Shown: positions 30,553 through 41,414, counted from the first letter of the stretch. The stretch: 64,000 bases of DNA from Persicaria tinctoria (GCA_037127255.1 JBANSL010000004.1:48681702-48745701), one strand, 5' to 3'. The notes: generated by a model from the letters alone, not told the origin. Translations and numbers: made by a program.

Positions 30553-32676
30553 TGTTGTTTAGGCAGGAGTAAATCGAGTATGAAATAAATGTAAAATAAA
30601 GTTCAGATTGACTTCCCTGTCTCAGCAAATAAATACAAGACTTCCTCCCGTTGTAGTAAGAGAAAAGTCAGGATCGAATCCACGAGGAAGCACGTCAGCA
30701 GTTCTTAGGTAGCTGTAAATTCTCACAGAAGCAGCAGAGCAGAACAGACAGAATCGCAGAAACAGAAAGAAAGAAACAAATAACCTGGCAAGGGCAACTA
30801 AAACAAAAGTAAAGAAAGAATAAAGCAAAGCAAACAAAGAACAACGCAACAAATAAAAGCAAAACAGAAAGTAACTCGAGGACACAGAAGCTACTCGAAG
30901 TCGAGTAACTGTCCTCTAGATCGACAAGAAACAGAAAATGTAAATTTGCAGATTTTCGACAGAATTTAGAAATTCGACAGAAATTAACTCAATATACTAA
31001 AAGACTTCCAAGGCCAGGGTTTCAACACCACAACGATAACCATGCAAAACAACACATAAAGGCATAAAAGATCATGCTTTCCATCAAATAACTTTCGTCA
31101 TTAACAAATAGGCATATAGAGGCCCTCGCATAAACCCTAATTGTTACTAACCCTTTTTCACATAATTAATCCAAGTTGCATTAAGATCACTTTCGCTTCA
31201 ATAACACAAACAAGGATCACCTTCAAATCTCGCAAAAGAATCATGCTCATAGGGATAGAAGATGAATTGCACAAAAGATCTGACCTTTATCGCATCGCCT
31301 CACATGGCCACCGTCGGGCTCACCCCAGCCCTAGAAGTGGGTGGACTACTCACGCCTCATCGCAATAACAGACATTGATGTAAAAGAAATAACTTGCATT
31401 AACTATATTCAAAGCCTTTACAATCCTGGAAATCCAATTCTCGCAGAAAGCCAAAACCCTAAAAACCTTAGAACTCCTAAACTAATCTGTGGAACTAACT
31501 AATTGTCTCTTGAATTTGAATGAATAAAACTGAGCCCCCTAGGGCCTTATTTATAGGCTTCATTCCTTAGCTATTCTAGGAAAGAAGATATCTATCTTTA
31601 TCTAAAACTATATCTAAAACTTTAAAGGATAAATAAATTGTTTTATGGAAATAAATCTAAAAGGAAAAGATAAAACTAAATAGGGTAAGTCTTCATGATG
31701 TTGATAGATCTTGTCTCCTTGGATAGAACTTGATGGAATCGGATAGAATCTTCGATGGATTTGGATAGAATCTTCCGCCTTCGCGCCCAAGGAACTCCAA
31801 TTCTACTCGGACAGGCCACGTCGAGAAGTTTCTGGAAGCTGGGTCTACTCGACCTCGACTAGGTCTCGTCGACCTCGAGTAGGGTCTTCGTCGGCTGGAC
31901 TCCTCGGGTGGCTTCTGCTCGATGTGGCTCGTCATGGCTTCCTGGGCTCTTGTCGACCTCGACCACCCCTCGTCGATGTCGAGTAGGAGGGGCTTGTCGA
32001 CTGGGTTTGCTCGGGTAGGTCTAGTCGACTGGCTCGGACATGCTCGGACCTGGACTCAAGGTGCTCGTCGACCTCGACAAAGGGTCCTCGAGGTCGAGTT
32101 GGGTTCTCCCTCTCCGCTCCCGCTCCCGCGAGTTGCTTCATCCGCTGGCAGCGAGTGGCCTCTTCCGCGGCAGCGAGTGGTCCGCTGCAGCGAGTGGAGT
32201 CGCTGGCAGCGAGTCTCGCCTGGTCGTCCTCGGCTTCTCGGGCAGCTCTCCTCGTCGACTCCGGGCATGACTTTGGGCTTCGTCGATCTCGACCAGTGCT
32301 TCGTCGAGATCGAGTAGAGTCCCGGAGCTGGGTGGTCTGGCTCTCTCGATCAGGCTCTGTCGACAAGGTTGCTCGGACATGGCTTGTCGAGGTCGAGTAG
32401 GCCTACTCGAAGTCGAGTAGCCTTGGCTCGTAGACTTGTTCCGCTGCTTTGACCTTGGACTTCTGTAGTGGTTTTCCGAGCTTTTCCGACCTTCTGTAGA
32501 ATTGCTGTAAAACGCCTCGATTTCTACGATTTAAACAGAAACTGTTGTAGATTCCATAATTTGGCAAATAAACATAAACTACATAGATTCTGTACTATCT
32601 TAGCCCAAATGAATGCAATGTATACAGAAATCGATATAAAAGTTACTGTAAAACATGGCAGATTCAACTCACAACA
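30553..32676 (-). repeat. 5' LTR of the 23-kb element
   Basis: 2124 bp. The TATA box (CTATAAATAA, 31547-31556, minus strand) places the U3 region at about 31560-32676; the palindrome cluster (31845-32420) lies 0.3-0.9 kb upstream of it. Confidence 0.95.
31547..31556 (-). promoter_or_regulatory. LTR TATA box driving the 23-kb element
   Basis: CTATAAATAA on the minus strand in the 5' LTR. Transcription would start about 30 bases further toward the interior. Confidence 0.6.
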
Positions 32677-32681
32677 AGTTT

Positions 32682-33289
32682 CTCTCATATACGGTGTTGA
32701 TGTTTGGGGATTCTTATCCATCTACTATGGTATTTTTGAACAAGTGTACAAACCAATCTATCTCATCGTTTTATGTTCATGTGCTGATAATTGCAATTTT
32801 GCTCAGCATTTGAACTTCAATTTAGAATGTAAGCAGCTATTATGCATTTGCCTTACTCAAGTTTGCCTCTTCTTTTTTCATGACGGTGATGTGCTTAGTA
32901 TGATGTTGACAGTGTTCATTATAAACATGTAGATATATTATGAGTTTATGAGCATTTGACCCTTTTCTTAGGTATATTGCATATTACATTCTATGCTAGT
33001 TGTCATTTAAGTTGGTGTTAATTGTATTTAGCTCTTGATATTCCCTTGCATTTTCCATTAAAGTGAAATCTATAAATGGTTTTGTTTCTTGATTACTTCT
33101 TCCATGAAGTTGAGTGGAATCCCTGATTAGTTTTTCCTTTTGACGTATCAGGTTTTGCAATCGGTGACACACACACACACACATGATGCCATGTTTGGAA
33201 AATTGGTAAGAACTGAGATCAGACACTGATATAGGACTTCAAAATCCATTATGTTTGGAAAATTAAATTTGGGTGAAAGTTTCTGTTAA
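32682..33289. other. broken host sequence right of the 23-kb element
   Basis: Continues the sequence interrupted at 23397. T-rich, with an (AC)n run at 33167-33183 and a near-duplicate pair around ATGTTTGGAAAATT and AGATCAGACACT. Intron-like; no gene recognised. Confidence 0.4.
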
Positions 33290-33300
33290 TGTTAGTTGTG

Positions 33301-33835
33301 AGATCAGACACTAATAATGAATGTTGATGGTGCGTCGAAAGGGAACCCGTGCCTTGCAGGGGGTGGCGGTGTTCTGCGGGATCATGAAGGAGCCTTTGTG
33401 AGAGCCTTCACCTTTTCATGCGGGACTTGTACGGCTCTGAACGTTGAGATGCTAGCAGTTTGCCATGGACTGAAGATGGGGCTGAGTTTAGGAGTGTCAA
33501 TGCTCGTAATCGAGATGGACTCATCATCTGTTTGCGATGTCCTCATCAGCGGAAGTCCTAGTGTGCACCCGGACTACTACCTCATAAGGGAGTGTAGACA
33601 GATGATAACATATGAGAGCTGGGAACTGAAGGTTTTTTGTGTCCATCGCCAAGCTAATAGCGCCGCTGATGCTCGTGGTCTTTTACTCTATCTAATAACT
33701 ATGCGGATCACTCTGAACTGCCTATTTTTTTACTGTCATGGTTGGGAATCCATTCCCCTGATGTAGTCTCGTATGTTGCGTAGTTAATAAAATTAAGGGG
33801 CCTTAATACCCCTACTTACGGATCAAAAAAAAAAT
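33301..33835 (+). mobile_element. short 5'-truncated LINE fragment with poly(A)
   Basis: An RNase H-like coding segment and a 3' untranslated region end in an A-run (33825-33834). TGTTAGTTGTG lies on both sides (33290-33300, 33836-33846) and is a plausible 11-bp target duplication. Confidence 0.7.
33317..33766 (+). pseudogene. RNase H-like (RVT_3) end of a LINE
   Basis: A 149-codon frame starts at MNVDGASKGNP with the first catalytic aspartate, then NVEMLAVCHGL with the glutamate, IEMDSSSVCDVL with the second aspartate and HRQANSAADARG with the last one, so all four acidic positions are present. After DARG the frame runs into unrelated residues, which suggests a small frameshift near the end. 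The ATG is accidental: the upstream part of ORF2 is missing through truncation. RNase H of LINEs degrades RNA in RNA-DNA hybrids during insertion. On its own this fragment is a dead copy, although the core fold could be intact. Confidence 0.75.
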
Positions 33836-33846
33836 TGTTAGTTGTG

Positions 33847-34460
33847 CTTATTACTAAGTTCATACTATTTGATGAATTGTAGAGATGAGTTTTACATATC
33901 TAAACCGATTGGGTCTGGTTAGTTCAGGCATAGAATTGCTAATGAGCTTGCTCGAATTGGAGCCATCAGTCATGGGAAGTCAGTTTGAGGTTGTGGGTTT
34001 TGTTCTTATGTTGATTAAGATGATACAATAGATTAATTAATTTCATTTTGCACTAGTTCAATTGGTCATACAATGTTGGTTACCTTGAAAAAATGTAATA
34101 AAAATGTCATCAATAAAAGATGTCATCATAACTAATTAAGATCAATGACGTGTAATCACAAATGTCATCAACGAATAAAAATCATCATTAAAAGATGTAA
34201 GCAATGAAGTTTAATAACATTTTGTGATGAAAATTTTAGTGGTCAATAAAATAGAATCGATTTGTTGTCATCATTAACTCGTGAGCTTTTGATTTTACGA
34301 GATCGTATTGCCTTGTTTGGTGACACTGTTTCGATTCCACATTTCATACTTCAAAGTCATCAATTTTATAAAAATATCATCACAAATGATTAAGATCGAT
34401 TATTTGTAATGACAAATGTCATCAATTTTATAAAATTATCATAAAAAAAAATCCGAAGGA
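33847..34460. other. unassigned, with TGTCATCA-rich stretch
   Basis: 34105-34450 repeats AATGTCATCA-like words in both orientations, reminiscent of subterminal regions of CACTA-type elements, but no CACTA ends were found. Confidence 0.35.
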
Positions 34461-34463
34461 GTT

Positions 34464-34506
34464 GGTCAACGTTGACCGATCAACGGTCAACTGTTGACAG
34501 TTGACC
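34464..34506. promoter_or_regulatory. cluster of TTGAC (W-box-like) motifs
   Basis: Five TTGAC or GTCAA cores in 43 bases: GGTCAACGTTGACC, CAACGGTCAACTG, TTGACAGTTGACC. WRKY factors bind TTGAC(C/T). It lies about 200-300 bases upstream of a pyrimidine-rich, leader-like stretch. Function is inferred only. Confidence 0.4.
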
Positions 34507-34689
34507 CTTAAATCCTTAATACTTCATGAGTGTTAGCTTACCTAATTAAATTATTTTGGGTGCTAATCACCTAATTAAAGGTTCAAAATAGGCTAGTTAC
34601 TTAAATTACCCTATTATATATCTTGTGAATTTGGTTATTTAATAAATTCACCTAAGATATATAATATGAAAGAGAATAATTAAATTATT

Positions 34690-35400
34690 CTCTTTCATAT
34701 TCTCTCCCCTCCTGACTCTCTCTCCTCTCTCCCCGCTCCCCGGACGTCTCTCCTATCTCGCTCTCTTCCGTCTCAGATCCGCGAAATTAATCGGATTCAT
34801 TGGATCTCAGAGTGCTCGAGACGCGAGCGAGAATGCTTCAGAGCGAAGGAGATCTCGGATCTCAGATTGCTCGAAAGTGCTCAAGAGCGCCGAAGATACG
34901 TCGGAAGGAGGAGTCGATGGCGAAATTGGAGCATCTGGAGCGCCGGAGATACGTCGGGAAGAGGAGTCAATGACGAAATTGGAGCATCTGGAGCCCCGGA
35001 GAGCGAAGGCCGGAGCGGCCGGAGGCGGCAAGGCCGAGCGACGCCGAGCGAGGCTGAGCGACGATGCGAGATTCAGATCCGGCCTGGAGGCCGAGCGAGC
35101 GAGGCCGAGCGAGATCCGAGCGAGGCCGAGCCAGATCCGAGCGAGGTCGAGCGAGATCCGAGCCGGAGGCGGCGAGGCGAGCCGGCCGGCGTTCTCTTCA
35201 CAGTAATCGGGAGCGAGGGAGGGAGCCGGTGGTGACCGAGCGTCGAAGCGAGGGAGGGATCGAGCGTCGGAGTGAGGGAGGAAGCGAGCACCGGAGCGAG
35301 GGAGGAAGCGAGCACCGGAGCGAGGGAGGCCGCCGGCGGTGGCGTCGAGCGCGGCGATGGATCCCTCTGCGCACAAATCGGAGGAAGAAGATAAAATTTT
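34690..35400. other. pyrimidine-rich leader and GC-rich low-complexity segment
   Basis: CTCTCTCC-rich sequence, then short repeats such as CGAGCGAGGCCGAGCGAGAT. Open frames in several phases (up to 189 codons, Ser/Ala/Arg/Pro-rich) arise from composition. The layout resembles the LTRs at 51-52 kb and 58-59 kb, so it may be a solo LTR or a promoter with first exon; the ends were not found. Confidence 0.35.
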
Positions 35401-35678
35401 GATAAAATTACAAAAATCACCCTAAAAATATAAGAAATTAAAAAAACTACCTATATTTTATTATGGGATCCATAATATATATTTTTATTTTTATTTTTGC
35501 ACAACAAAATGTTATATTTGCACAATTTACGATTATATTTGCACGACAAAATGTTAAAAATAATAAAAAATAAAACTAGACTTGCTTTAATTTATTCTGA
35601 ATCGTTTACAGTTTATTGAGAAAGTATGAAATTATATTGAGATAAAATAAGATCATGTTGAGAATAAATTTACAGGTC

Positions 35679-35935
35679 TCGATTGTCGTGCAACTCTTAA
35701 AACAGAGTCGTCCAATTCTTACAACAGAGTCGCTCAATTCTTACAACAGAGTCGTGCAACTCTTAAAACAAGAGTCGTACAACTCTTAAAACCGAGTCGT
35801 GCAACTCTTAAAACAGAGTTGTGCACCTCTTAAAACAGAGGCGTGCAACTCTTACAAGAGAGTCGTGCAACTCTTGCAACATAGTCGTGCAACTCTTACA
35901 ACATAGTCGTGCAATTCTTAAAATAATATTGAGAG
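35679..35935 (+). repeat. 22-bp minisatellite (GTCGTGCAACTCTTAAAACA)
   Basis: About eleven tandem copies of GAGTCGTGCAACTCTTAAAA plus CA, with TTACAAC variants. Confidence 0.92.
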
Positions 35936-36468
35936 AACATAGAATCATGTTGAGACACAATTTCAGAAATCTCGATTGTTTTGCAAAAAATAACCTATTG
36001 TTGAGCAAAAATAAGAGTAAGTTGTGCAAATATAAGAGGACGTTGTGCAAATTTAATCATAAGTTGTGCAAATATGACCCTAGTCTAGTTTTTATTAATT
36101 TTATTTTTTTAACTTTTTATCGTGCAAATATAAGAGTACTTTGTGCAAATATAACCATAAATTGTGCAAATATGATCCAAGTAGAGTTTAGAGTTGTATT
36201 TTTTTCTGTGTCAGCACTTTTTTTAGAGTTGCACAAGCATGGATAGCAATTTCACAAAGAATCGAAGAAGCACATCACAAATTAATCATAAGCCGATCAA
36301 ATGATGTCGAACAATTCCATCAAGCCTAGATAACAATTTTTTTTTACTTTATAATATTATTCGTGCGCATTTTATTCTAATTTGTGCACTTTCAAATAAT
36401 TTTTTTTTCACGTCAGCACTTTTTTAAAATAAGATCATGTTGAGAATAAATTCACAAGTCTCGATTGT
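35936..36468. repeat. degenerate repeats with GTTGTGCAAATATAAG words
   Basis: AT-rich DNA with recurring ATGTTGAG, CAATTTCACAAGTCTCGATT and TTGTGCAAATATAA blocks, also found at 37330-38000. Confidence 0.7.
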
Positions 36469-36890
36469 CGTGCAAATCTTAAAATAGAGTGGTGCATTTC
36501 TTACAACAGAGTCGTGCAACTCTTAAAATAGAGTTGTGCAACTCTTACAACAAAGTCGTGCAACTATTAAAACAGAGTCGTGCAACTCTTAGAACAAAGT
36601 CGTGCAACTCTTCCAACAGAGTTGTGCAACTCTTAAAACAGAGTCGTAAAACTCTTAAAACAGAGGCGTGCAACTCTTAAAACAGAGTCGTGCAACTCTT
36701 ACAACAGAGTCGTGCAACTCCTACAACAGAGCCATGCAGCTCTTAAAACAAAGTCGTGCAACTCTTAAAACAGAGCCGTGCAACTCTTACAACAGAGCCG
36801 TGCAACTCTTAAAACAGAGTCGTGAAACTCTTAAAACAGAGTCGTGCACCTCCTACAATAGAGTCGTGCAACTCTTAAACATCGATGTGT
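36469..36890 (+). repeat. 22-bp minisatellite, second array
   Basis: About eighteen copies of the same 22-bp unit. Three units make 66 bp, so the three frames stay open as repeats of RATLKTESCNSYNRVVQLLK; not a gene. Confidence 0.92.
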
Positions 36891-36896
36891 TTTTCT

Positions 36897-36966
36897 AGCC
36901 TCTTAGCTCAGTGGTAGAGCAATGTGCTTATGCGCAAATACGCGGGTTCGACTCCTGCATAGGCTA
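36897..36966 (+). tRNA. tRNA-like sequence, probably a pseudo-tRNA
   Basis: A 70-nt segment folds as a near-complete cloverleaf: acceptor AGCCTCT/ATAGGCT (one mismatch) with discriminator A, D arm GCTC-AGTGGTA-GAGC, T arm GCGGG-TTCGACT-CCTGC, variable loop AATAC. The A-box (TTAGCTCAGTGG) and B-box (GGTTCGACTCC) for RNA polymerase III are good. The anticodon arm is TGTGC-TTAT-GCGCA with only a 4-nt loop, so no standard anticodon can be read. It lies between two minisatellite arrays. Most likely a decayed tRNA or a tRNA-derived SINE head. Confidence 0.5.
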
Positions 36967-36994
36967 AAGTTTATATAATTATAGTAATTTACAA

Positions 36995-37328
36995 TGGTCG
37001 TGCAACTCTTACAACAGAGTCGTGCAACTCTTGCAACAAAGTCGTGCAACTCTTACAACAGAGTCGTGCAACTCTTAAAACAAGAGTCGTGCACCCCTTA
37101 AAACAAGAGTCGTGCAACCCTTACAATAAGAGTTGTGCAACTCTTACAACAGAGTCGTGCAACTCTTACAACAGAGTCGTGCAACTCTTAAAACAGAGTC
37201 GTGCAACTCTTACAACAGAGTCGTGCAACTCTTACAACAGAGTCGTGCAACTCTTAAAATAGAGCCGTGCAACCCTTAAACCAGAGCCGTGCAACTCTTA
37301 CAACAGAGCCGTGCAACTCTTAAAGATA
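36995..37328 (+). repeat. 22-bp minisatellite, third array
   Basis: About fifteen copies of the 22-bp unit, right of the tRNA-like sequence. Confidence 0.92.
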
Positions 37329-38060
37329 ATGTTGAGCAGATTTCCATCAATCCCCCATGTTGTTCAATTTTACTCTATTTATGAGCAAAAATAAGACCGT
37401 GTTGTGCAATAATCTATTAAATAAGTATAAAATTATATTTATAAAAATATGATTATGAGGAGACACAATTTCACAAGTCTCGATTATTGTGCAAAAATAA
37501 AGTATTGATGAGAAAAAATAAAAGCATGTTGTGCAATAATTTATTGAGAAAGTATGAAATTATTTGAGAGAAAATAAGATCATATTGAGAACAATTTCAC
37601 AAGTCTCGATTGTTGTGCAAAAAATAACTTATTGTTGAGCAAAAATAACATGATGTTGAGAAAAATTTCACCGATCCCCCATGTTGTGCAATTTTACTCT
37701 ATTGATGAGCAAAATAAAATCATGTTGAGAAAGTATGAAAACATATTGAGAGAAAATAAAATCATGTTGAGAACAATTTCACAAAGTCTCGATCCTTGTG
37801 CAAAAATAACCTATAATTGAGCAAAAATAAGATCACGTTGAGCAAATTTCCACCAATCCCCCATGTTGTGCAATTTTACTCTATTGATGAGCAAAAACAA
37901 GACCGTGTTGTGCAATAATCTATAATAAAAGTATAAAATTATATTTACAAAAAATAAGATCATGTGCAAATATGATCCAAGTCTAGTTTAGAGTTGCACT
38001 TTTTTCCGTGTCAGCACTTATTTCTCCCATGTCAGCACTTTTTTTAGAATCAGGTGGATG
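37329..38060. repeat. degenerate repeats with GTTGAGCAAAAATAAG blocks
   Basis: Irregular tandem copies (about 180-200 bp) of blocks containing CCCCCATGTTGTGCAATTTT, ATGAGCAAAAATAAGA and CACAAGTCTCGATT. Confidence 0.7.
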
Positions 38061-38843
38061 GGCTGAAACAACAATGAACTGAATAATAGGAATGCTGGAG
38101 GTTATATTAAAAATAAGATGGTCTTATTTTTTCTCAATATTATTTTATAGTTGCTCAATAGATTATTGCACAATATGGTATTATTGTTGCTCATCAATAC
38201 ACTATAATTGCACAACATTCTTTTAAAGCTCATTATAAAATGTATACCAAACACTTAATTGCAGAGTGACTTGGAATCCAAACACACTCTTGGATGCAAG
38301 ATTTCGCATCATATTGAAGACATGTTTGGTTGAATATTATGAAAACAAAAAGGGGAAAGTTACTCTATCTCATTTTTCATGTAAAATTTGATTTTGTTCT
38401 CTCCAATATCAGTCTTTGTATTGGTTGCGAGCTTACAAATTATTCATCCACAAAAAAATATTCTTTTTTGGGTATACACAGATTCAGAAAATGTTTAATG
38501 AAGTGCCTATAAAAAATTTGGTTCTCTATATGTTAGAAATGTGTGATGACATCCTAATTGATGATAGGCAAGTAGTGTAATTTCAGACTGCTCTTTGACG
38601 CGCCTCTGGTTAGAAGAATGGGTGTGAACTGTGAAGACGTGAATATGATGCTGCTAAAAGAACAGCGCCCTTAATAGAATTGCCATAATTAGGAGAAATT
38701 CAATAAGCTCGAAGAACAGCGCCCTTATTCACACTCCGCAAAAGCTTGGGAACCACTTGGAACAATGTCTTATTTACGACAATTATTTCTCAAGAGATAT
38801 TACACAAGGACGGTGACAAGTTCGTCAGAGATCTGCTACTTAC
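38061..38843. other. unassigned
   Basis: Region 3' of the EXO70-like pseudogene. GAACAGCGCCCTTA occurs twice (about 38660 and 38713). No gene recognised. Confidence 0.4.
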
Positions 38844-40264
38844 CTACCTTTTCTGCTCATTTGTCTTCCCCTCAAAGAACTCGCCTAGCATGTGCTCAAG
38901 ATCTTCCGACGACTATCTGATGTATTTCATGGCATTCTTCCCACCTTCAACTAGAGATCTGTCAACACAGGGTCAAATTGTCAGTCCAGGAGAAACTGAA
39001 ATGGAAGACCACTTTAGGTTACTTAAACCTGCTGGGTCACTTTAATCCAAAAATTTGAACAGTCAGTTGACTTCAAGTTATTTCAAGTTTTGGGTAGAAA
39101 ATGTACAAACCTAATATTTTCTAGTTGGTCATGTTTTCATAATTGCCAAATATGAGAGGTGAACTTTGCAAATAACACAACATTAATGTGGCATTCGATA
39201 ATGACCCATTAGATCTTCCATTTCTAGTGTGTGTTAATATAATGTATGAAAAATGTCACAACAAAGTAAGCATTTAAGTACCCAAAGCGCTTGATGAACG
39301 ATCTGTAGGCAGGCAACAACACTTCAGCAACCTGCTAATCTCAGTGATTCTCGTAGCTCGGTATCAGGAACTGTCCATTGATATTTTCTTTGGTGAAGCT
39401 CCTTGAACTGGACGTTAAACGATCTCAACCTGTCAGCAATCAACATGATTAATGAAGTGCCTATCAAAAACATTGCAACCCTAAAAAAAGTGATAAGCAG
39501 CCTAGGCTAACCTATCCTTAACCAATGCTCTCGACACTCCATTGCTGCCTCCGTCACCAGTAGATGCGCCACCACTGCCTCCTGAAGATGCCAAGCCCTG
39601 AACAGAGAGAGTCTGTAGAATCTATACAACAAAAGAGAAGCAGTCAACGTCGTCCAATGTACTTAAAAGGGTCTAGAAAAAGGAACATTGTCAGAAAATG
39701 CAACTTCATGTGCTTAACATCATATACCACTATACTAGTGGCATAAACTAAGGCACTAATATAAAAGTAAAAGTTAGCAGATAAACAGAGTGCAGATATC
39801 ATTTCAAATACAAAACCTCATAAATTTTTGAATAAATTGAAATCAATCAATCAGTGAATATAGACTTGTGAGTTATGGCCAGTGAGCTCAAAACTTGACA
39901 TTTTCCAGCAAGTTACTGCCTTACCTTAGCCTAGGCAACTCTTTTATATTGGTTTGCATGTTGTTGCATTATCCTCCTGTGACGCTGCACCCAGTCGTCA
40001 CCTAGCAAGTCTTTGGCTTCAGACCTATAGAAGTTAGGATATCACATCATGAATACAAATACAGAGTTGTTGCATCTGGCAGATACAAGTAGGCTTATAA
40101 ACATACATGCGCACAGATCTAACAATGTAGTGAATATTGTTCATGAGAAACAAGTTTGTCAAAGCAACATCTCTATACTGTTTGGACTTGCCATGAAGAT
40201 TGGTTTGAAGAGCCTGCATGAGACGCATTGTCACAGAAGCCAGTTCGAAATTTGGATCTTTTCC
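38844..40264 (-). pseudogene. EXO70A: EXO70A-like exocyst subunit, 3' half, introns retained
   Basis: Five exons of an EXO70A1-type gene lie in order on the minus strand: 40107-40264 (NFELASVTMRLMQALQTNL, ALTNLFLMNNIHYIVRS), 39925-40024 (SEAKDLLGDDWVQRHRR, QQHANQYKR), 39512-39621 (ILQTLSVQGLASSGGSGG, SRALVKDR), 39282-39429 (FKELHQRKYQWTVPDTELRE), 38844-38958 (LVEGGKNAMKY, LEHMLGEFFEGK). Splice sites are mostly good and phases match. Defects: TAG in place of the tryptophan codon at the end of the second exon, one extra G in the fourth, and TAG in the last exon. The upstream half of the gene is missing. EXO70 tethers secretory vesicles at the plasma membrane within the exocyst. Retained introns mean segmental duplication rather than retroposition. 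Family assignment is strong; the A1 subgroup is my best guess. Confidence 0.9.
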
Positions 40265-40507
40265 CTGTTCAAATAAAGGAGATAACACTATCACATATTC
40301 TTCATATATTCTCTATTTTCTAAAGGCTTTGGAAAGTTAGAAGCATAACTCTCGGGCCTCGTTTCAATAATGCTCTTTCACACATAATCCAAAAAGCATG
40401 CAGATCTAACAGAAGTTGATAAAATTTTATGAATTAATTTATTGTGAAATTCACAAGTAAGCAATCAGAGAAAATTTGTTTGGAGAACAATTTACCCTCA
40501 AAAGACA

Positions 40508-40602
40508 ATCTCCTCTAAGCTCGAGTTGTGCAACTCTAAGCTCGAGTTGTGCAACTTTAAGCTCGAGTTGTGCAACTTTAAGCTCGAGTTGTGCAACTCT
40601 AA
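40508..40602 (+). repeat. AAGCTCGAGTTGTGCAACTTT minisatellite, four copies
   Basis: Four units of 21 bp with the near-palindromic core GAGTTGTGCAACT, upstream of the EXO70-like exons. Confidence 0.9.
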
Positions 40603-41303
40603 GGAAAACATTCGGAAGCAAAGATCGATCTAATTAACTGAGAATACCAAAGAAAATACCAAAGCTTAAACATGAAATCTGGAATTTATGGTGCAGACAA
40701 CTAATAAGGTTAATTAGAACCAAAAGTCAAGCAACCCAGGCTACCAAGGGGCACTCACTACTCGTTACAAGCACAAAACATTGCCTATCATAAGTTGGAT
40801 ACAAAGGACTAGTATATGAGTGTTTGAGTAGTTCACTGTTACCTTCATTAGAGTCACTGATAATAATTCATCCTCTGCAAATTCAGAGCGTGCTTAAACC
40901 TGCAATTGTTATATTAACAAATAGTCAAAACTATGGATTGAATTAGAAAACAGCATGCTAAAGCATGTTTTTTCTTTCAAAGAAGAATTAAATGCACAAG
41001 ATATTTGGTAACCACTGCAGGACATGAACTAGTTACCTTATTTCTTCGAAGATTACAAACGGACATGGTTCCATCACCACTTGAAAATTGACATGATGAA
41101 AATGGATTTTAAAGAACTTATATCATATACTTTTAGTACACCCATGACAGAAAAGGAAGCAATGACTTGCACTAGCATGATAATGCAGCAGAATTCAGAA
41201 TGAAGTGTTTATGAGTATGACTAAAACTTATTCTTTATATACACACAACTTGGATAGCCAAACAACTAAAATATGATCTTTCATTTCAAAGTGGTACCTG
41301 GTT
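40603..41303. other. intron-like, unassigned
   Basis: AT-rich DNA upstream of the EXO70-like exons. No further EXO70 exon was found here. Confidence 0.4.
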
Positions 41304-41398
41304 GCACAACTCTCTCTTAGAGGTTGCACAACTCTCTCTTAGAGGTTGCACAACTCTCTCTTAGAGGTTGCACAACTCTCTCTTAGAGGTTGCACAAC
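41304..41398 (+). repeat. GGTTGCACAACTCTCTCTTAGA minisatellite, about 4.5 copies
   Basis: 22-bp units with the core GTTGCACAACTCT, the complementary form of the motif in the 40.5-kb array. Confidence 0.9.
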
Positions 41399-41414
41399 AA
41401 TCAACTTCCATACC

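Larger units (their letters stand above)
23398..32676 (-). mobile_element. Athila/Tat-like LTR retrotransposon encoding Gag and protease, no reverse transcriptase
   Basis: A 9279-bp element on the minus strand: 5' LTR 30553-32676, tRNA-Asp primer-binding site, Gag ORF, protease ORF, post-stop hairpin, internal polypurine-like tract, terminal tract, 3' LTR 23398-25520. The 5-bp target duplication AGTTT is exact (23393-23397, 32677-32681). The LTRs differ at only a handful of positions, so the insertion is young. Reverse transcriptase, RNase H and the integrase core are missing; the coding region ends with what looks like an integrase C-terminal remnant. It is therefore a non-autonomous internal-deletion derivative. 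Confidence 0.95.

Noticed and set aside
34807..35376. 189-codon minus-strand frame, Ser/Ala/Arg/Pro-rich
   Set aside because: Low-complexity CGAGCGAGGC repeats leave several frames open on both strands.
36489..37262. Frames of 60-76 codons with repeated RATLKTESCNSYNRVVQLL
   Set aside because: Translation of the 22-bp minisatellite; stops and starts are set by unit variants.
35679..37328. CRISPR-like regular repeats
   Set aside because: Units are adjacent without unique spacers, the genome is eukaryotic and no cas genes are present.
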